This document shows, piece by piece, positions 32,105 through 43,877 of a DNA stretch of 53,522 bases. Position 1 is the first letter of the stretch; every line of letters starts with the position of its first letter. The stretch comes from Zopfochytrium polystomum (lineage: Eukaryota; Chytridiomycota; Chytridiomycetes; Chytridiales; Chytridiaceae), in assembly GCA_025765615.1 (NCBI GenBank), contig JAIVFJ010000378.1, positions 1-53,522 of the forward strand, read 5' to 3'. The notes beneath the pieces are model-generated. The model saw nothing but the letters and a program-made list of their open reading frames with translations, was not told where the DNA came from and searched no databases. The translations under genes were made by a program, and so were the position numbers.

Positions 32105-32450
32105 GCCGCCGATCAGCCGATTAGCGCTAACGAAGTCCGACTGCGGGTGTCTGCCCCACAGCGTCCTTACAGCGTTCCGACAGAGTCTGTCAGTTTACCG
32201 CAATTGATTTTTTTGTATGGTTTTACGTGAGTGCGTCCCACAGAGAGAGCACTCACAGCGTCCCCACAGAGTCCCAGTCCCCACTGCGTCCCACAGAGAG
32301 CGCCTCCACAGCGTCCCCACAGAGCCCCACAACAATTGGTTTTTTTTGTCTATTTATTTCACCACAGCGTCCCCACAGAGTCCCCGCAGCGTCCCTTTTT
32401 GGCATTTTCGTTTTGTTATAGTTTTACGTTAAGGCAAAAAAAATATGTCC
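32105..32450 (+). repeat. GCGTYCCCACAGAG array, right copy
   Basis: Begins with GATTAGCGCTAACGAAGTCC, the same lead-in as the left array (CAGTGCTAACGAAGCC at about 27725). GCGTCCCCACAGAG and GCGTCCCACAGAG units recur through 32395, with the same AT-rich spacer (TTTTGTTATAGTTTTACGTTAAGGCAAAAAA, shortened here) at about 32408-32445. A further partial spacer copy (TCGTTTTGTTATGGTTTT) occurs near 35500. Confidence 0.8.
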
Positions 32451-34038
32451 CTCTGATCGCGATCTCTTCATCCTCGTCTTCAACGAGGAGCTGGACACTG
32501 CCGGTGGAGATGGCGCTGCTGAGGCAGCGGACGCTGGGCTGGTGTGCCCGTGCGACGAGCAACGCTAACTGGCTGGTGATGACACGCGGCTTCCGCAATC
32601 TTCCGCAATCTTCATCATGATTGTCGTCGGCACAGCAGAGCAGCAACCTGTCGACCACGCCGACACCTTGCGCGCGGGCAGCTGCCAGTCCGGCAAGTCG
32701 ACAGGTTGCCGCTCCACTGAGCGTCCTCCCACTCTCTGGGCGCCTCCTCTCCACCTACGTCGCCGCCAGCGTCCCCGTAGAAGCTGTGACCCAACAAACA
32801 CCTCCATCACTCGCTCCACCACCACGCACCTCCAGCTCCCAGTACTGCTGCAACACCCCCTCTGCCGCTGACACCCGCGCCGCTGCGTCCCCAAAGGCGC
32901 GCTCGATCACGTCCACCCCGACGCCCTAGCTCGCCCAGCATTGTCTGCTTTGCCCGGCACTGAAGCTTGAGAACCGCCAGCAACCGCCACTGCTGCTTTT
33001 CCGCCGCCGCGTCGCTGCTGGTGCCGTTGGCGTTGTTGCTGCTGATGGTGCGGCAAGCCCGAAGAGCACCGCCGCAAGCTCCTCGGCCGTCATCTGCGGT
33101 GCTCCGCCCTAACCCAGAACCACCGCTGATCGCCGCCGCCGCCGCCTCTGCGGCTAGCAGCCCCATCGCAGCCTTGATCACCGTCGCGAGATCCGCTCTC
33201 CAAACACAGCAGCAACAGCGAACCCCTTACCCTGCTCTTACCGACGACCGCGCTAAGTAAGTACCCCGCCTGAGACGCCAGCGACGATGATCGAGCCCCT
33301 GCCGCCACCGCCGCCGCCGCTGCTTGTGACGACAACGCGAGGCCCGCACCTGCGATCGCGGTCGGCGCCACGCCGCCTCTGCCAATCCTGATCACGCCGC
33401 CGAGCCCGATTCCACCGCTGCCACCGCCCGCGCACAGCAGCACACCCGAACCCGCCGCCCCCGCAGACGCCGGCAGCAGTACTAGCGGGTCCGGCACGAC
33501 GAGGTCCATCGTAAAGAACGTAGACGGCCCGCCTGCCTTGTACACTCTGTTGTGATGCGCCCCAGGCGCCGACGCCGCGGGTTGCTGCCTGGCAGCGGCA
33601 GCGGCGATCGGCGGGAGCGTAGTCGTCGTACTGCTGCCGCCGCTTTGGTTTGCTGATCAACCACGAGGAGCTCAGGGCAGCTGGTTTGTTTCCTCGGGAG
33701 CAGACTCAAGATTGGCGAGTTCACCCCGGCGTCGAAGGTGACAGGGGAGTTGGCAGACGGCGACAGCACTGCGCGGCTGCTCCACAAGCACGGCGCCTGA
33801 TTCAGCTGGTCGGCCCCGGCCGCGAGTGGATCAGCAGCAGCGCCGCGACCGTGTCTGCGGACTTGGCGGTCTCCGCCGCTGCGCAGGTGTCAGTGGGAGG
33901 GAGTGATGTGGGTATACGCGTATGAGGGAGAGATTTTTTAGAGCGCTATTTACATATGGCACTGTTGAAGGAACTTAACTTCGCCGTTGTTGTTGCAAGG
34001 AGGTGCCCGTTGGGCGGAATCGCTCACAACCACCCACG

Positions 34039-34040
<2 letters not shown>

Positions 34041-34131
<91 letters not shown>

Positions 34132-34160
34132 CAGAGAGAGAGAGACAGAGACAGAGAGGA
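34041..34160. repeat. (GA)n microsatellite
   Basis: About 45 uninterrupted GA units followed by GACAGAGACAGAG variants. The Glu/Arg and Ser/Leu frames through it are artefacts. Confidence 0.95.
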
Positions 34161-34167
34161 GACACAA

Positions 34168-34228
34168 AAAGACAATGAATTGAAAGAAAAGAAAAAACGA
34201 GAAAAGAAGTACAGTGCTGTCCGATGTC
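34168..34228 (+). repeat. Dispersed repeat, copy 1 (matches 50.33 kb)
   Basis: GACAATGAATTGAAAGAAAA ... GTACAGTGCTGTCCGATGTC, nearly identical to 50331-50388. It probably marks a shared subtelomeric repeat family. Confidence 0.7.
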
Positions 34229-35663
34229 AGCACGCCCCACCCAGTCTTTCTCTCACTCTCACCTTCTCACTCGCACCCTCTCACTCACACACATGCACAC
34301 ACACACACACACACTAGGGGGCAGACTGGCAGCGCGGGTTAGAGTTTTCCACCCACCACCAACACGCGCAGGTGGGGCTTGCGTGGGGCAACGACAACGC
34401 ACTGCTGCCTGCACCCTGCCATTGTTGCCCCTGCGGCGGCAGCGGTTACAATCGGAGAGGGAAGCAGCGGTGCGACCTGGACAGCAAGCTGGGCCTTAGC
34501 CGCCGAAGCCTCAGCAACGCTACTGGCAATGGACAGCGCCCGTCGACCCATACTGCCTGAGTCTGACTCAGCGCCGTGATGCTGTTTAGATCTGGGACTG
34601 CGTGGTCAAGGTGCAGAATGTGTGCAGTGGAGGCCCGAGGCGCAACAGTGTGGCGCCCAGCTGGGGGTGTGGGCGGGAAGGGCTGCAAGGGCGTGCTGCG
34701 GCCGTGGCGGAGGATATACTTGCCGCAGTTTCACGGGCACGGGGCAGCCGCAGAGGACAGTGATGGCAACAAGGAGGGAGCTGCAGTAGCGGCTGGCAAC
34801 GAGGGGTGGGCCGCAGGGTCATCGTTGGCGCGAGGGTGGCTGTGGTGTGACGGCTAGCTGCAAGACACCGCCGCCATTTTTGGCGCCACGGTGGGCCAGA
34901 GGCGTAGTGGCGGCGGAGGTGAGGGGGGCTATCAGAAGCAGAGCAGGAGGAGACGGCGGGTGGCCCCGTCCCAACCGCCGCAGGGATGGCGCCGGTCAAG
35001 CTTTTGCGGTGCATCAAGACCAGCAGGTACGTCACCTTTCTTCCCCACCAGACTTTCACCTCTGCGAACTTACGCTCCCTTGGTTCCTTCTGCCCCTGTC
35101 AAAAAAATAATGCAGAAGTGCGGCGCTCCGCCCTGCAACCCTCTCCTCTTCCTCCTCAGAAGACAACCCCCCGCAGACACACACCAACAACTACTGCCAC
35201 CTGCGACTCCCTGCTGCTGCATTTTGATGATGCAGTTGTGGTGTGGACGGCAGTCGACAGCAGCAACCACACCAACGGTGGGTTGCAGCTGCACACAATT
35301 GCTCATGGTGTCGGCAGGGACGGGGACGCTGCCGCAAACCAATTTGTCGCTGTCAAGCCGGCCCCGGTGGCTGACAACGGCAGCAGGGGGTGCTGCTGGT
35401 GGTTGCGGCAATGGGTCTGCGACAGGGATGTGGAGGAGAGCGCGAGTCGTTCCGCTCCTTTCTCCTTCTCCTCCTTCTTTGGTTTTTTTCTGTCAATTTC
35501 TTCGTTTTGTTATGGTTTTTTGAATGAAGTCTTCCTCTCACACCGTCCTCACAGCATCCCGACAGTGGTTTTCTTTTCTTTCTTTTTGTTTTGTTTCATT
35601 CCTTCCCGTTGCTGCGGGAGGAGTCAAATACTTTGCTCGACGATGAAGGTACGATCACAACCC

Positions 35664-35691
35664 TCCCCCCCCCCCCCCCCCCCCCCCCCCA
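35664..35691. repeat. Poly-C tract
   Basis: An uninterrupted run of about 28 C (interrupted once by T near its start). Unusual in length; homopolymer length may be inaccurate. Confidence 0.85.
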
Positions 35692-37195
35692 AAGCAGATC
35701 AAGTTACAATACATGAGGTGTGGCAGTCAGTGGCCACAGCACAGGTGCGGTTTTGCTCAAGCTTGCCTCCATCATCCCAACTGTCGCCGTTGAAGGTAGT
35801 GTACCAGGCCGAACTGCGCTTGTATGGTGCGGTGGCAGCAGCAGGCGGTTCCTGGCGGCAGGGTAAGATTGTGACTCGGGCATCCCAGATGCTGACAACC
35901 CTCTGCCACCAGCACCGAACGCAGCCCCGGCCCACAAATCGTTTGTTGATTGCGTCTGAAGCTTTCTCGTCCTTCGTGCCTGTGGGCAGTGGCAACAGCT
36001 GGATCGCACTCGGTACTAGCCGCCACACCCCGTCACACAACCTCTGAAAGCTCCTCTTGCAGCTGTACAAGTACAACAGCCTCCCGTGACCCACTGCGCC
36101 CGCCATCGTCCCAGTGGCAGCTGGAACCTCCGTTGCCGGCGATGATAAAGTTTACGCACCTGGGCGGCACGCACGTGCTGCAGACAGCTGCTAACAAGTG
36201 GGATTCGGTGGCAGGGCAGACAGCGCTGTCGGTCTGGGGTCGACATCGTTGGTGGCTGCCACAACTGCACTGGGCGATGCGGGGTCGGAGTTTCAGGTGC
36301 AGAGGGGAGGGTATCTGCTGCTTTGTCGGTGGGTGGGGGCGGCAGTGGGGAGGTCGCGGGGGAGTCAATTTGACAGTGTTGTGTCAGGGGTTGCGGGCTC
36401 AACGGCAGGGGCTGGAAGTGGGTGGGGCATGGCATGCTAGCGCAGACTGAGCTTGGCGACGTTGCTGGACGCGATGGCCAGCTTGCCAGTTGCCGAGTCT
36501 GCGGCTTTGGGGGAGCCCCTCAAAGGTTCCTTTTTCGTCATGGAGCTCCAGATGGGGAATAGTGGAGGGGCACTGCTATCGCTGTCGTTGTCGCTGTCGC
36601 ACCCCCCTCTTTGCACTGCATGGTATGGGAAAAGCAGGTCTCCCCCCACAGTGGTGGGGCAGCAGGCGGCGCACTGTGGCAGACAAAGAGCAGCAGCAGC
36701 AGCAGCTTCTTTTGTGCCAGGGAATGAAAACGGGAACGTCAGCAGAAGCGGGATGGAACTGCTGGGTAGGAGCTGGCGATCAAGCTTTTTCATTTCTTCT
36801 ATTATTTCAATTTTTTCCTTTGGTTTTTTCTCTCTCCTTTGTCTTGGCTGTACTCTTTCTAATCCAGCTAACACCTTTCTTCCCCTTTCCCTCCCCCCTC
36901 CTCTCAGCAACATCATCATATCCACTGTGGCCACTTTCTGCACTCTCACAATCCTGCTCTGAGCCATGGCAGCTGCTGTGCTATGGGCTCTTCATTGAGT
37001 GTGACTGCAGGAGCAGTGCCGTGTTCACAGGCAGAGCTGCGCCCCACTGGTGCACCAGCATAATGACTATCTAATTCTCTTGTCTTGCTCCTCACTTCTG
37101 CACTTGCTACGCCCTTCTTTGATTCTGCCTCACAAAGCAAGCTAACAGAATTTCTTTTCTCGGCATGCAGAAACGAGTGAAGGTTGTATACCAAG

Positions 37196-40100
37196 ATGGA
37201 AGTGGAAGCAATCTGTGTCGCCGATCTGGATCTGGAGGTGAGTGCACATGAGCATGTGTGTTGATTATTTCTTACTAATCCTTCAAAGAGTTTCTTTGTG
37301 GCTGTTGTTTTCAGTTTTCGCATGGAAGCAAGGCAGAGATTGTTTCACACTGTGCGTCATGCGACGGTCCGAAAGCAGTTGGTGCTGCCAGTTTGTCAAG
37401 AGAGCTTGAAAGTGAAGATTTGGACTCAGATTCAAGTTTGGTTGCAGCTCTGAAGATCCCACTTTCAGACAAGACCTCAAGTGTGCATTCAAATTCAGAT
37501 CCTGGTGTGTCCAGTTGCTTAGAAGATAAAGTAGTAGTGGCAAATTCAGTTGAAAGTGGTAAGTAAACCTTGTGTTGTCTGTAATCATGGTGATGGATCA
37601 TTTGTCTGAATGAAAACCTCTGTTTCAATTTCTCTTTCACTTTTTTCATTTTTGTTATTCTTTGTTTTTGCAGGGATGACACTTGCGCTGGCACATTCTT
37701 CAAGTCCTCAAAATGCAGATTCAGATTCAGAGAGCCATGATGGTTTTGCAGTAGATGAAAGTGCTAGTGATCCTGGAGCCATGGATACTGATGGACCTGG
37801 ATCTGTCAAATCCGTCTATGTTAGTAGTGGTAAGTTTTATTAAATCTCAGTTTGCTTGCCTTATTCTCACAATTTTGTTGAAACAGCCCAGTTGAAACCT
37901 TCCTGGCAACATCACCCAAGTTCAGATGATTCAGCTGTTGGCGTTGGCTCTGACGATTTCATAATGGCTGGCAATGATGATTTGCTAGCTGTTGAGCATA
38001 GTGCTGATTTCAACCAAGATGGTGGGTGTTGTTATTTAATCCCACGAATTTCAAGCTATTCTTCTGTACTCAAGCATTTTTCATACACATTTGCCCTGGT
38101 GTCCTACCCCCCGTTGACAGATGTGAGGGAGCATGCAGGGTACATTTCCAAGTACAAGGCTCTGGTGTGCAAGCACTGCAAGGCTGCAGTGAGCCCAGTT
38201 GATGTCAGAAAGCATGCTCGAAATGTTCATTCAAACTTGAATCCAGAGACTTTATCGGAGCTTGTTGTTCAGCTGGTGAATTTAGCCTCTAAGCATTCAG
38301 CCTTGCACCCTGCTGAGCTTGCTGTTCCTCTCCCTGCTCAGTTGAGAGTGCCTGTTTTGGATGTGTGCCGAGGCTTCAAGTGCACTGGATGTTCTGCTGT
38401 GTTTGTGAGCAAGACTAGATTCCACCGGCAAGAATATCATCTGGACTCCAGCTGCCTTTGCACAGTGGACACAATGGTTCCTGTGGAGGCTGCTCAGCGC
38501 TGGACACGGTTTTGCAGGATGTTTGAAGTGGAGTCAGGTTGCGTGAAGTCTGTGCACAATCCTTCTGATTATGACGATGCACTGGATGTAGCTGCAAGGG
38601 AAAGGGATTCTGGTCTGCTGAGTATGCTGAATGAAAGTGTGAAGAACATCAGGGATCTTTTTGCAAGTGATGTGGAAAGTGTTGTAAGGGCCTCAAATGG
38701 TGCCGTCCAACCCTCAAACTGGGCGGAAATGCACCAATGGCACCAGCTACTCTCTGGTTGTGACCTACGTTTGATATCTTCCTTGGCGCAGCAACCAGAG
38801 AGGAAGGCCACTCGTACTTCTGACGCTGAAATGTCTCTTGTGCTGAAGGAAGATCTGTTTGTCAAATTTCTACTGGAGGCACATGTTGAAGCAAAAGCTG
38901 CGCCTGATGTGGTGAGGTATGCGCTCAATCATGATCGGCCAGACAAAGAGGCTGCTGGTCGCCGGAAATTTGGTATTATGGACAAAACGGCCCGGGATTA
39001 CGCAGTGCCCTTTGTTGGCTTGATCAGGATATTTCTGCGAGCCTACAGGCTTGAACCAGAAGAGCTTGCAAAGATCCCCGCAGTGCGGATTGCATTTGGC
39101 AAGCACAAGGAAAGAATTGAGAGGCTTGTTAATGCTGAAGCTTTGAGCCAACTACGCACGGAATTCTTTCAGTTTTGTGTTGCTCTCCTCACAGAATTCG
39201 ATGGAGGTGCAAGGAAACCCTGTGCAGCAAAAATTGCTGTTGCTTGTTTGGGTGTGGATCCAAGCAGGAATCTCGCATGGTGTGAGCCATGGAATTTTAG
39301 CAAACCCCTCTCTGGGCTGATATACCACTTCAGAAGTGTGGGGTACTTTTGCCTGAAGAAAGCCCATGTCACTGTGGCTGGAGTGGCTCAAAGCAGCGGC
39401 AATAGGAGTCTTATGGGAGATCAGGATGATGCAGCCAATGCACTAGCTCCATATGATGATGACAATGAGCTGGAAAAGCTTGTGATTGATTTTATGGAAT
39501 TTCGCTCAAAGTTCCTGGTGCTGTCTGCAAGCCATGTGTGCGACTATTTTCACAGAGCACGAGCTTACTGCCTCAAGACAAAGAATCCTTCCATAAGCCA
39601 GTTTCATGCAGACACTGAAGGCTTCCACTTTGCAGGGAAGCATATCTTTTACAACTCTTTCAAGCCTGTCGCCAGGGCAATGGTGGAGGAATTGCTGGAG
39701 GACTACTTGAAGATCAGCCTGAACAAGGAGATGGGAACCAAGCCTTGGAGCGTGGATGTGTCTGCTTTGAAGGATAATCTGTGGGACTCCACCAATGGAT
39801 TTTCATTTGTCTCTCAACCTGGCAATTGCAATGCTGTCGGCGCTGGATCTGATTTGAAGAAAAGGGCTCTCAGATATTTTTTTGATGAGTCTAAATTGAG
39901 CAATGAGAGGCTGGCTGCTGAAATTGGACAAACCTTCCCTAGGGGGTTGAAGATGGAAACGGCAGTGGATTGGCTTTCAGATGTGCGTCAGTTCAAAAAG
40001 AGTTTGGCCACATGTATCATGTTCACTGCAGGCGCTTCAAACAGGGCCACGGAGCTACTGGCTGCCCTGGTGCAGAATGATACTGATTGGCCTCGAACAG

Positions 40101-43100
40101 TGCGCCTGTTCAACGGACGGGTTTTCCTGCAGCAAGGCTACAGTAAAAGCATGGCAAAGAGGGAATCAGTTGTCCTGCACTTTTTGCCAAAAGCTGTGGG
40201 CCAAATTCTTGTAGACTGGCTTGTGCAGGGGCATCCTCTGCACATGATGATTGAGACTGTTGTGTTTCAGCAGGAATGTCCTCCCTTGCTGTTTTGGGCC
40301 AAGGGAGGGGTTGTGAAGCCTGATGATCTGTCACAAGACATGTCCCTCAAGACTGCGGCATATGGCCTCGGAGCTGCCACTGGAATACGCATGTTCCGGC
40401 AAGTACAGGCTTTTGTGATAAGGGCAAAACTTGGCTCACGTGAGGCTATGCAGCTGGGATCAGCTGGACCTGATACCAACGAGGAGGAAAACGATGGCTT
40501 GGCATACGAGGCAGAGCTTCTCCATGAGCTTGAAAGCACAGAGCAGCTTTCCCAAGTGGGTGTGGCACTCACCTTGCAAGCAGGCCACTCTGTCAAGACT
40601 GCCCTCAAGTACTATGGGCTGACACAAGAGGATGTCGTTGGTGTCAATGAGTCAGTCATGGGGGCCTTTCTTGCTGCTTCAAACAAGTGGCACGAATTCT
40701 TGGGGCTCGGGGATGACAGTCTTATGTCCAAGGACGCTGATGGGGATGATGAAGCTATTGTGGTTGTCAGTGCAAAGAATTTTGAGTCATTGAAGGTCAA
40801 AGCTTATCCAGACAAGGATCACCTCAGGGAACCCTCTTGCATAGTGCACGCAGTTTTGAAGACTGGCCCAGTTCCAAGCTCTGTGATGACTGCATTACGC
40901 TCAATTCACAGTGGAAAAGATATTGTCCTCAGGGCAAATGGTGGTCAAGCAAAGGCAATTTTCTTTGCAAGCACCAGCAGCAGCAGCACGCCCAAGCATT
41001 TGCTTGCAGCTCTCCCGACGGGAACTGGAAAAACAGAAATATGGCTTGGTCCACTCAAGGCAGAAAGACAGTGTGGTAAGCCACTCTGTGTCCTGTTTTT
41101 AACGCCTTTTGTTGCATTGGGAAAGGATATAGTGCGGAGGGTTGAAAAGGCTGGGCTTGAAGCACAGTATGTGAGCCACACATCTCTGAACCTTGTCACT
41201 ATGTCCACTGCTGTGATTGTTATGACTGTGGATGCCGCGCTAAACGCAGAATGCATCAAGTATGCCCTGACGTTGATTAAATCTAGTAGGCTTCAGAGGC
41301 TTGTCATTGATGAAGCCCATGTGGCACTCTTTGACTCTTGGCGCACGATATTCCAGGATGTTAACAGCCTTGGCCAGCTGGCTGCCAAGGTACCTTTTCT
41401 CTTGACAACCGCAACTCTGCCTCCAAAGCAGGAGGCTACTTTGGGTGCAATTTATGGGTTGCAACAGCTGCATGTTGTGAGAGCCCCAGTTCAGAGAGCA
41501 AATGTTAGATTGGAAGTGCGCAAAGTCCATGGTGGTCAAGCTGGAATTAAAGCGCATGTTCAAATTCTAGTGAGAGGAGTACTTGATTGCGGTCAGTCTG
41601 TGATGGTCTTTGTTACCAGCAGGAAGGATGCCGTTTTGTGGGCAGAAACCTTGAACTGTGGAGTAAGTGTTGAAAGTTTCAATCTGTTTGATTTTTTTTT
41701 GCCTTGTGAAGTAAAGCTGACAAGTTTTCTCAGTACTATGTGTCTAAAGATGGACAAGGAGATGAGATATTGGACAATCATCTTCGCAATTTTTTGAACG
41801 GGAGATTGAAAATAATTGTTGGCACAACTGCCTTGTGTGCGGGAGTGGATTGCCCAGATGTTCGGCTTGTACTGCACATTGGTCATCCCTTCTCCCTGAC
41901 TCAGTGGGTTCAAGCAGCAGGAAGAGCTGGGAGAGATGGGTCAGAGGCTTGTGCTCAGATTGTTTTGCACCATGACGGACAATCACAGTCTGCAGAAGAA
42001 CCCTATGAAGGCATTTTCTTCAAAGATGATGCTGTCAGCTCAGATGGAGATGCAATGAGACAGTTTGTTTCCAGAAACCAGTGCAGGCGGATGACGATAT
42101 CCAGCTTTTTTGATGCCGACTCTTTTTCATGCAGTGAACATGGCCAAGATGCAGGCTGTGATGTTTGTGACCCTGTCAATCACTGGGAACCCAGCCTCCT
42201 GGTTCATTTGGAAGTCTGCAGCAGAACCATCGCAGGCGAAGATTCTAAGATCCAGGATCTTTGTTTGGCAACTGAGGAGAGTGCTCCTCCTGCTTCTTTT
42301 ATTGTAACTGCAGAAAGCAGGAATAAGGGGAAAACGCCTGCATTTTCTTCAGAAGACCAAATCTCTTCTTGTGGCCCCTTCGATCTGTCAAGGCCTGGCC
42401 CCCCAGTTTCCCCTCATCAAGTTGGAGTCAAGTTGTTCAGAAGCCAGCCGGAAATCTCTGGAGTGGGCACTCTTCTTCCATCCCCACAGTTCAACCATTC
42501 CCTTGGGCAAAAGAGACCAAGAGTTTTCTTGGAAGCAAATGACATGCGAGAGGAGGAAGCAACAAGAGCAAGCCAAGTTGAAGAGGAGTTCATTCCTGCA
42601 ACAAGTCTAGATTCTGATTTTGCTGTTCCACCAAAACACCTCATGTTTTCAATGGGCAACCAGTCTGGTGACAGATTGTTTCCAAGATTGAACTCAGTGA
42701 CAGCCCCAGAGGCAAGTAGATTGAATAGTGTTGAGATGGGTTCTGCTTCGGATGGTGTTGGAGGGCATGGCATTGCTGCTCCTGGGACTTATCCTCCATT
42801 TGATTTGTCCTCTTTGGTTGGAGCATCACCACTGCCAGCAAGTGCAGTAGGCTCTGGTGCTCTTCCTTCCTTTGGGGAAACTGGCTCTAGATTTGATTTC
42901 AGTCCCATCAGCAGCAACATCCAAAGGTCCATTCCCGCAACTGAAAGTGGATTTGTAAAGCAAAGGCAAGCACCAGCTGCAGCTCCTCCTCAAGTTGGAG
43001 TGATTGGAAACCCTCAGATGAAGGCCAGAACCATTCTTTGTATCCAGCAAGCATATCAAGCACACAAAGCGGATTGTGGAATTTGCCTTGCGTTGGGCGT

Positions 43101-43509
43101 CGCACCAGGGCCAGCACGAATGCATAAAGGTTGGGGGAGTTGCCCTAACTCTGATGCCACTAAAGGATCAAACGTGTGGGCTAAATTTGATGATTCTGCC
43201 AGCTGCTATTTCTGCTACCTTCCTCAAGATGTTTGTGGTGGACAAGGAGTGAAAGGAAACTGCAGATTTCAGAGCAAGTTTTTCATTTTGGATATTCTCA
43301 AAGTGCTTGCAACTCACCGACATGCTCTTGACAGAGCCAGGCAACTGACGACTTCAACAAATGCACTACCTGGAATGAACCAGCTGCATATTTTGAACCC
43401 AGAAAAAACAGGCTCTGCGCCAGCCAGCTGGTTTAAATTGATGCGGTGGAATGGCCTTCAGGTCTACCCGGCTTTTGTTGTTGTAGCCGCTGTGATGTTT
43501 GCGCCATAG
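37196..43509 (+). CDS. Telomere-linked RecQ-type helicase with OrsD-type zinc fingers and recombinase-like region
   Basis: Exons: 37196-37237, 37315-37558, 37674-37829, 37887-38021, 38121-41662, 41734-43509; all GT-AG with agreeing phases, 1964 residues. The intron 38022-38120 is also open in frame, so it may be retained. The N-terminus (about 1-190) is acidic and Ser-rich. Two C2H2-like fingers follow (CKHC...HARNVH; CTGC...HRQEYH), as in the OrsD domain family. The middle region (about 840-930: TAGASNRATELLAALV, LPKAVGQILVDWLV) resembles the tyrosine-recombinase-like part of fungal telomere-linked helicases. Helicase motifs: PTGTGKTE (I), IDEAH (II), TTATLP (III), VFVTSRKDA (IV), TTALCAGVDCPDVR (V), QAAGRAGRDG (VI). 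The C-terminus is Ser/Pro-rich and ends in a Cys-rich module (CGICLALG, CYFCYLPQDVC). The location about 10 kb from the telomere and transcription toward it fit the TLH family, implicated in telomere maintenance or spread of subtelomeres. Confidence 0.88.
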
Positions 43510-43848
43510 GATATGGCCGGGATGCACTCCATTTGAATACTTTCTATTTCGTCCTTTCTCTCCTTGGCTACTAAGTGCTGACTTTCGTGATTGTGCTGTC
43601 GGAATCTCTACCTTTGGTTTGTCTCTCAGCCTGCTTTCTTCATACTCATTTTCAGTTCCTGTCTTGTTGCAATGAGGCACAGGGGTTTTTTTTGTAGGTG
43701 CCATCCAGACCTTGGATATCAAAAACCTTTTTTTCCCCTTCGCTTCAATGGTGGGGATGCTAGAACACCCAGCCTCCTTTACCTATGTTTTTTGCTTGAA
43801 ATGATATTTCTTTCTTCCAAAGCTACTTCTGCCTCCTTGAAGTAAGAC

Positions 43849-43877
43849 AATAAAATTGTCCAAAAAAAAAAAAAAAA
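43849..43877 (+). terminator. Polyadenylation signal followed by genomic poly-A
   Basis: AATAAA (43849-43854) is followed seven bases later by a run of 16 A (43862-43877). It lies about 340 bp downstream of the helicase stop codon. The arrangement looks like a polyadenylated transcript end preserved in DNA, or a chance A-tract at the cleavage site. Confidence 0.6.

Larger units (their letters stand above)
32451..37150. other. GC-rich subtelomeric sequence, no supported gene
   Basis: Many open frames exist because stops are rare in GC-rich DNA, but none has a recognisable domain, consistent codon pattern or plausible exon chain. Landmarks are a (GA)n tract (34041-34160), an AC run (34286-34314), a poly-C run of about 28 (35664-35691) and a CT-rich stretch (36570-36610). 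The composition and scattered Ala-rich frames look like decayed GC-rich coding sequence. Confidence 0.5.

Noticed and set aside
32640..32710. Inverted repeat GCAACCTGTCGA / TCGACAGGTTGC as a possible regulatory hairpin
   Set aside because: It is a single short stem with a ~42-nt loop in sequence without a supported gene; no evidence of function.
34003..34317. Glu/Arg-rich open frames
   Set aside because: They are translations of the (GA)n tract at 34041-34160.
38121..38460. OrsD match taken as an orsellinic-acid biosynthesis cluster
   Set aside because: The domain name is historical; the zinc fingers are common in telomere-linked helicases, and no polyketide synthase is nearby.
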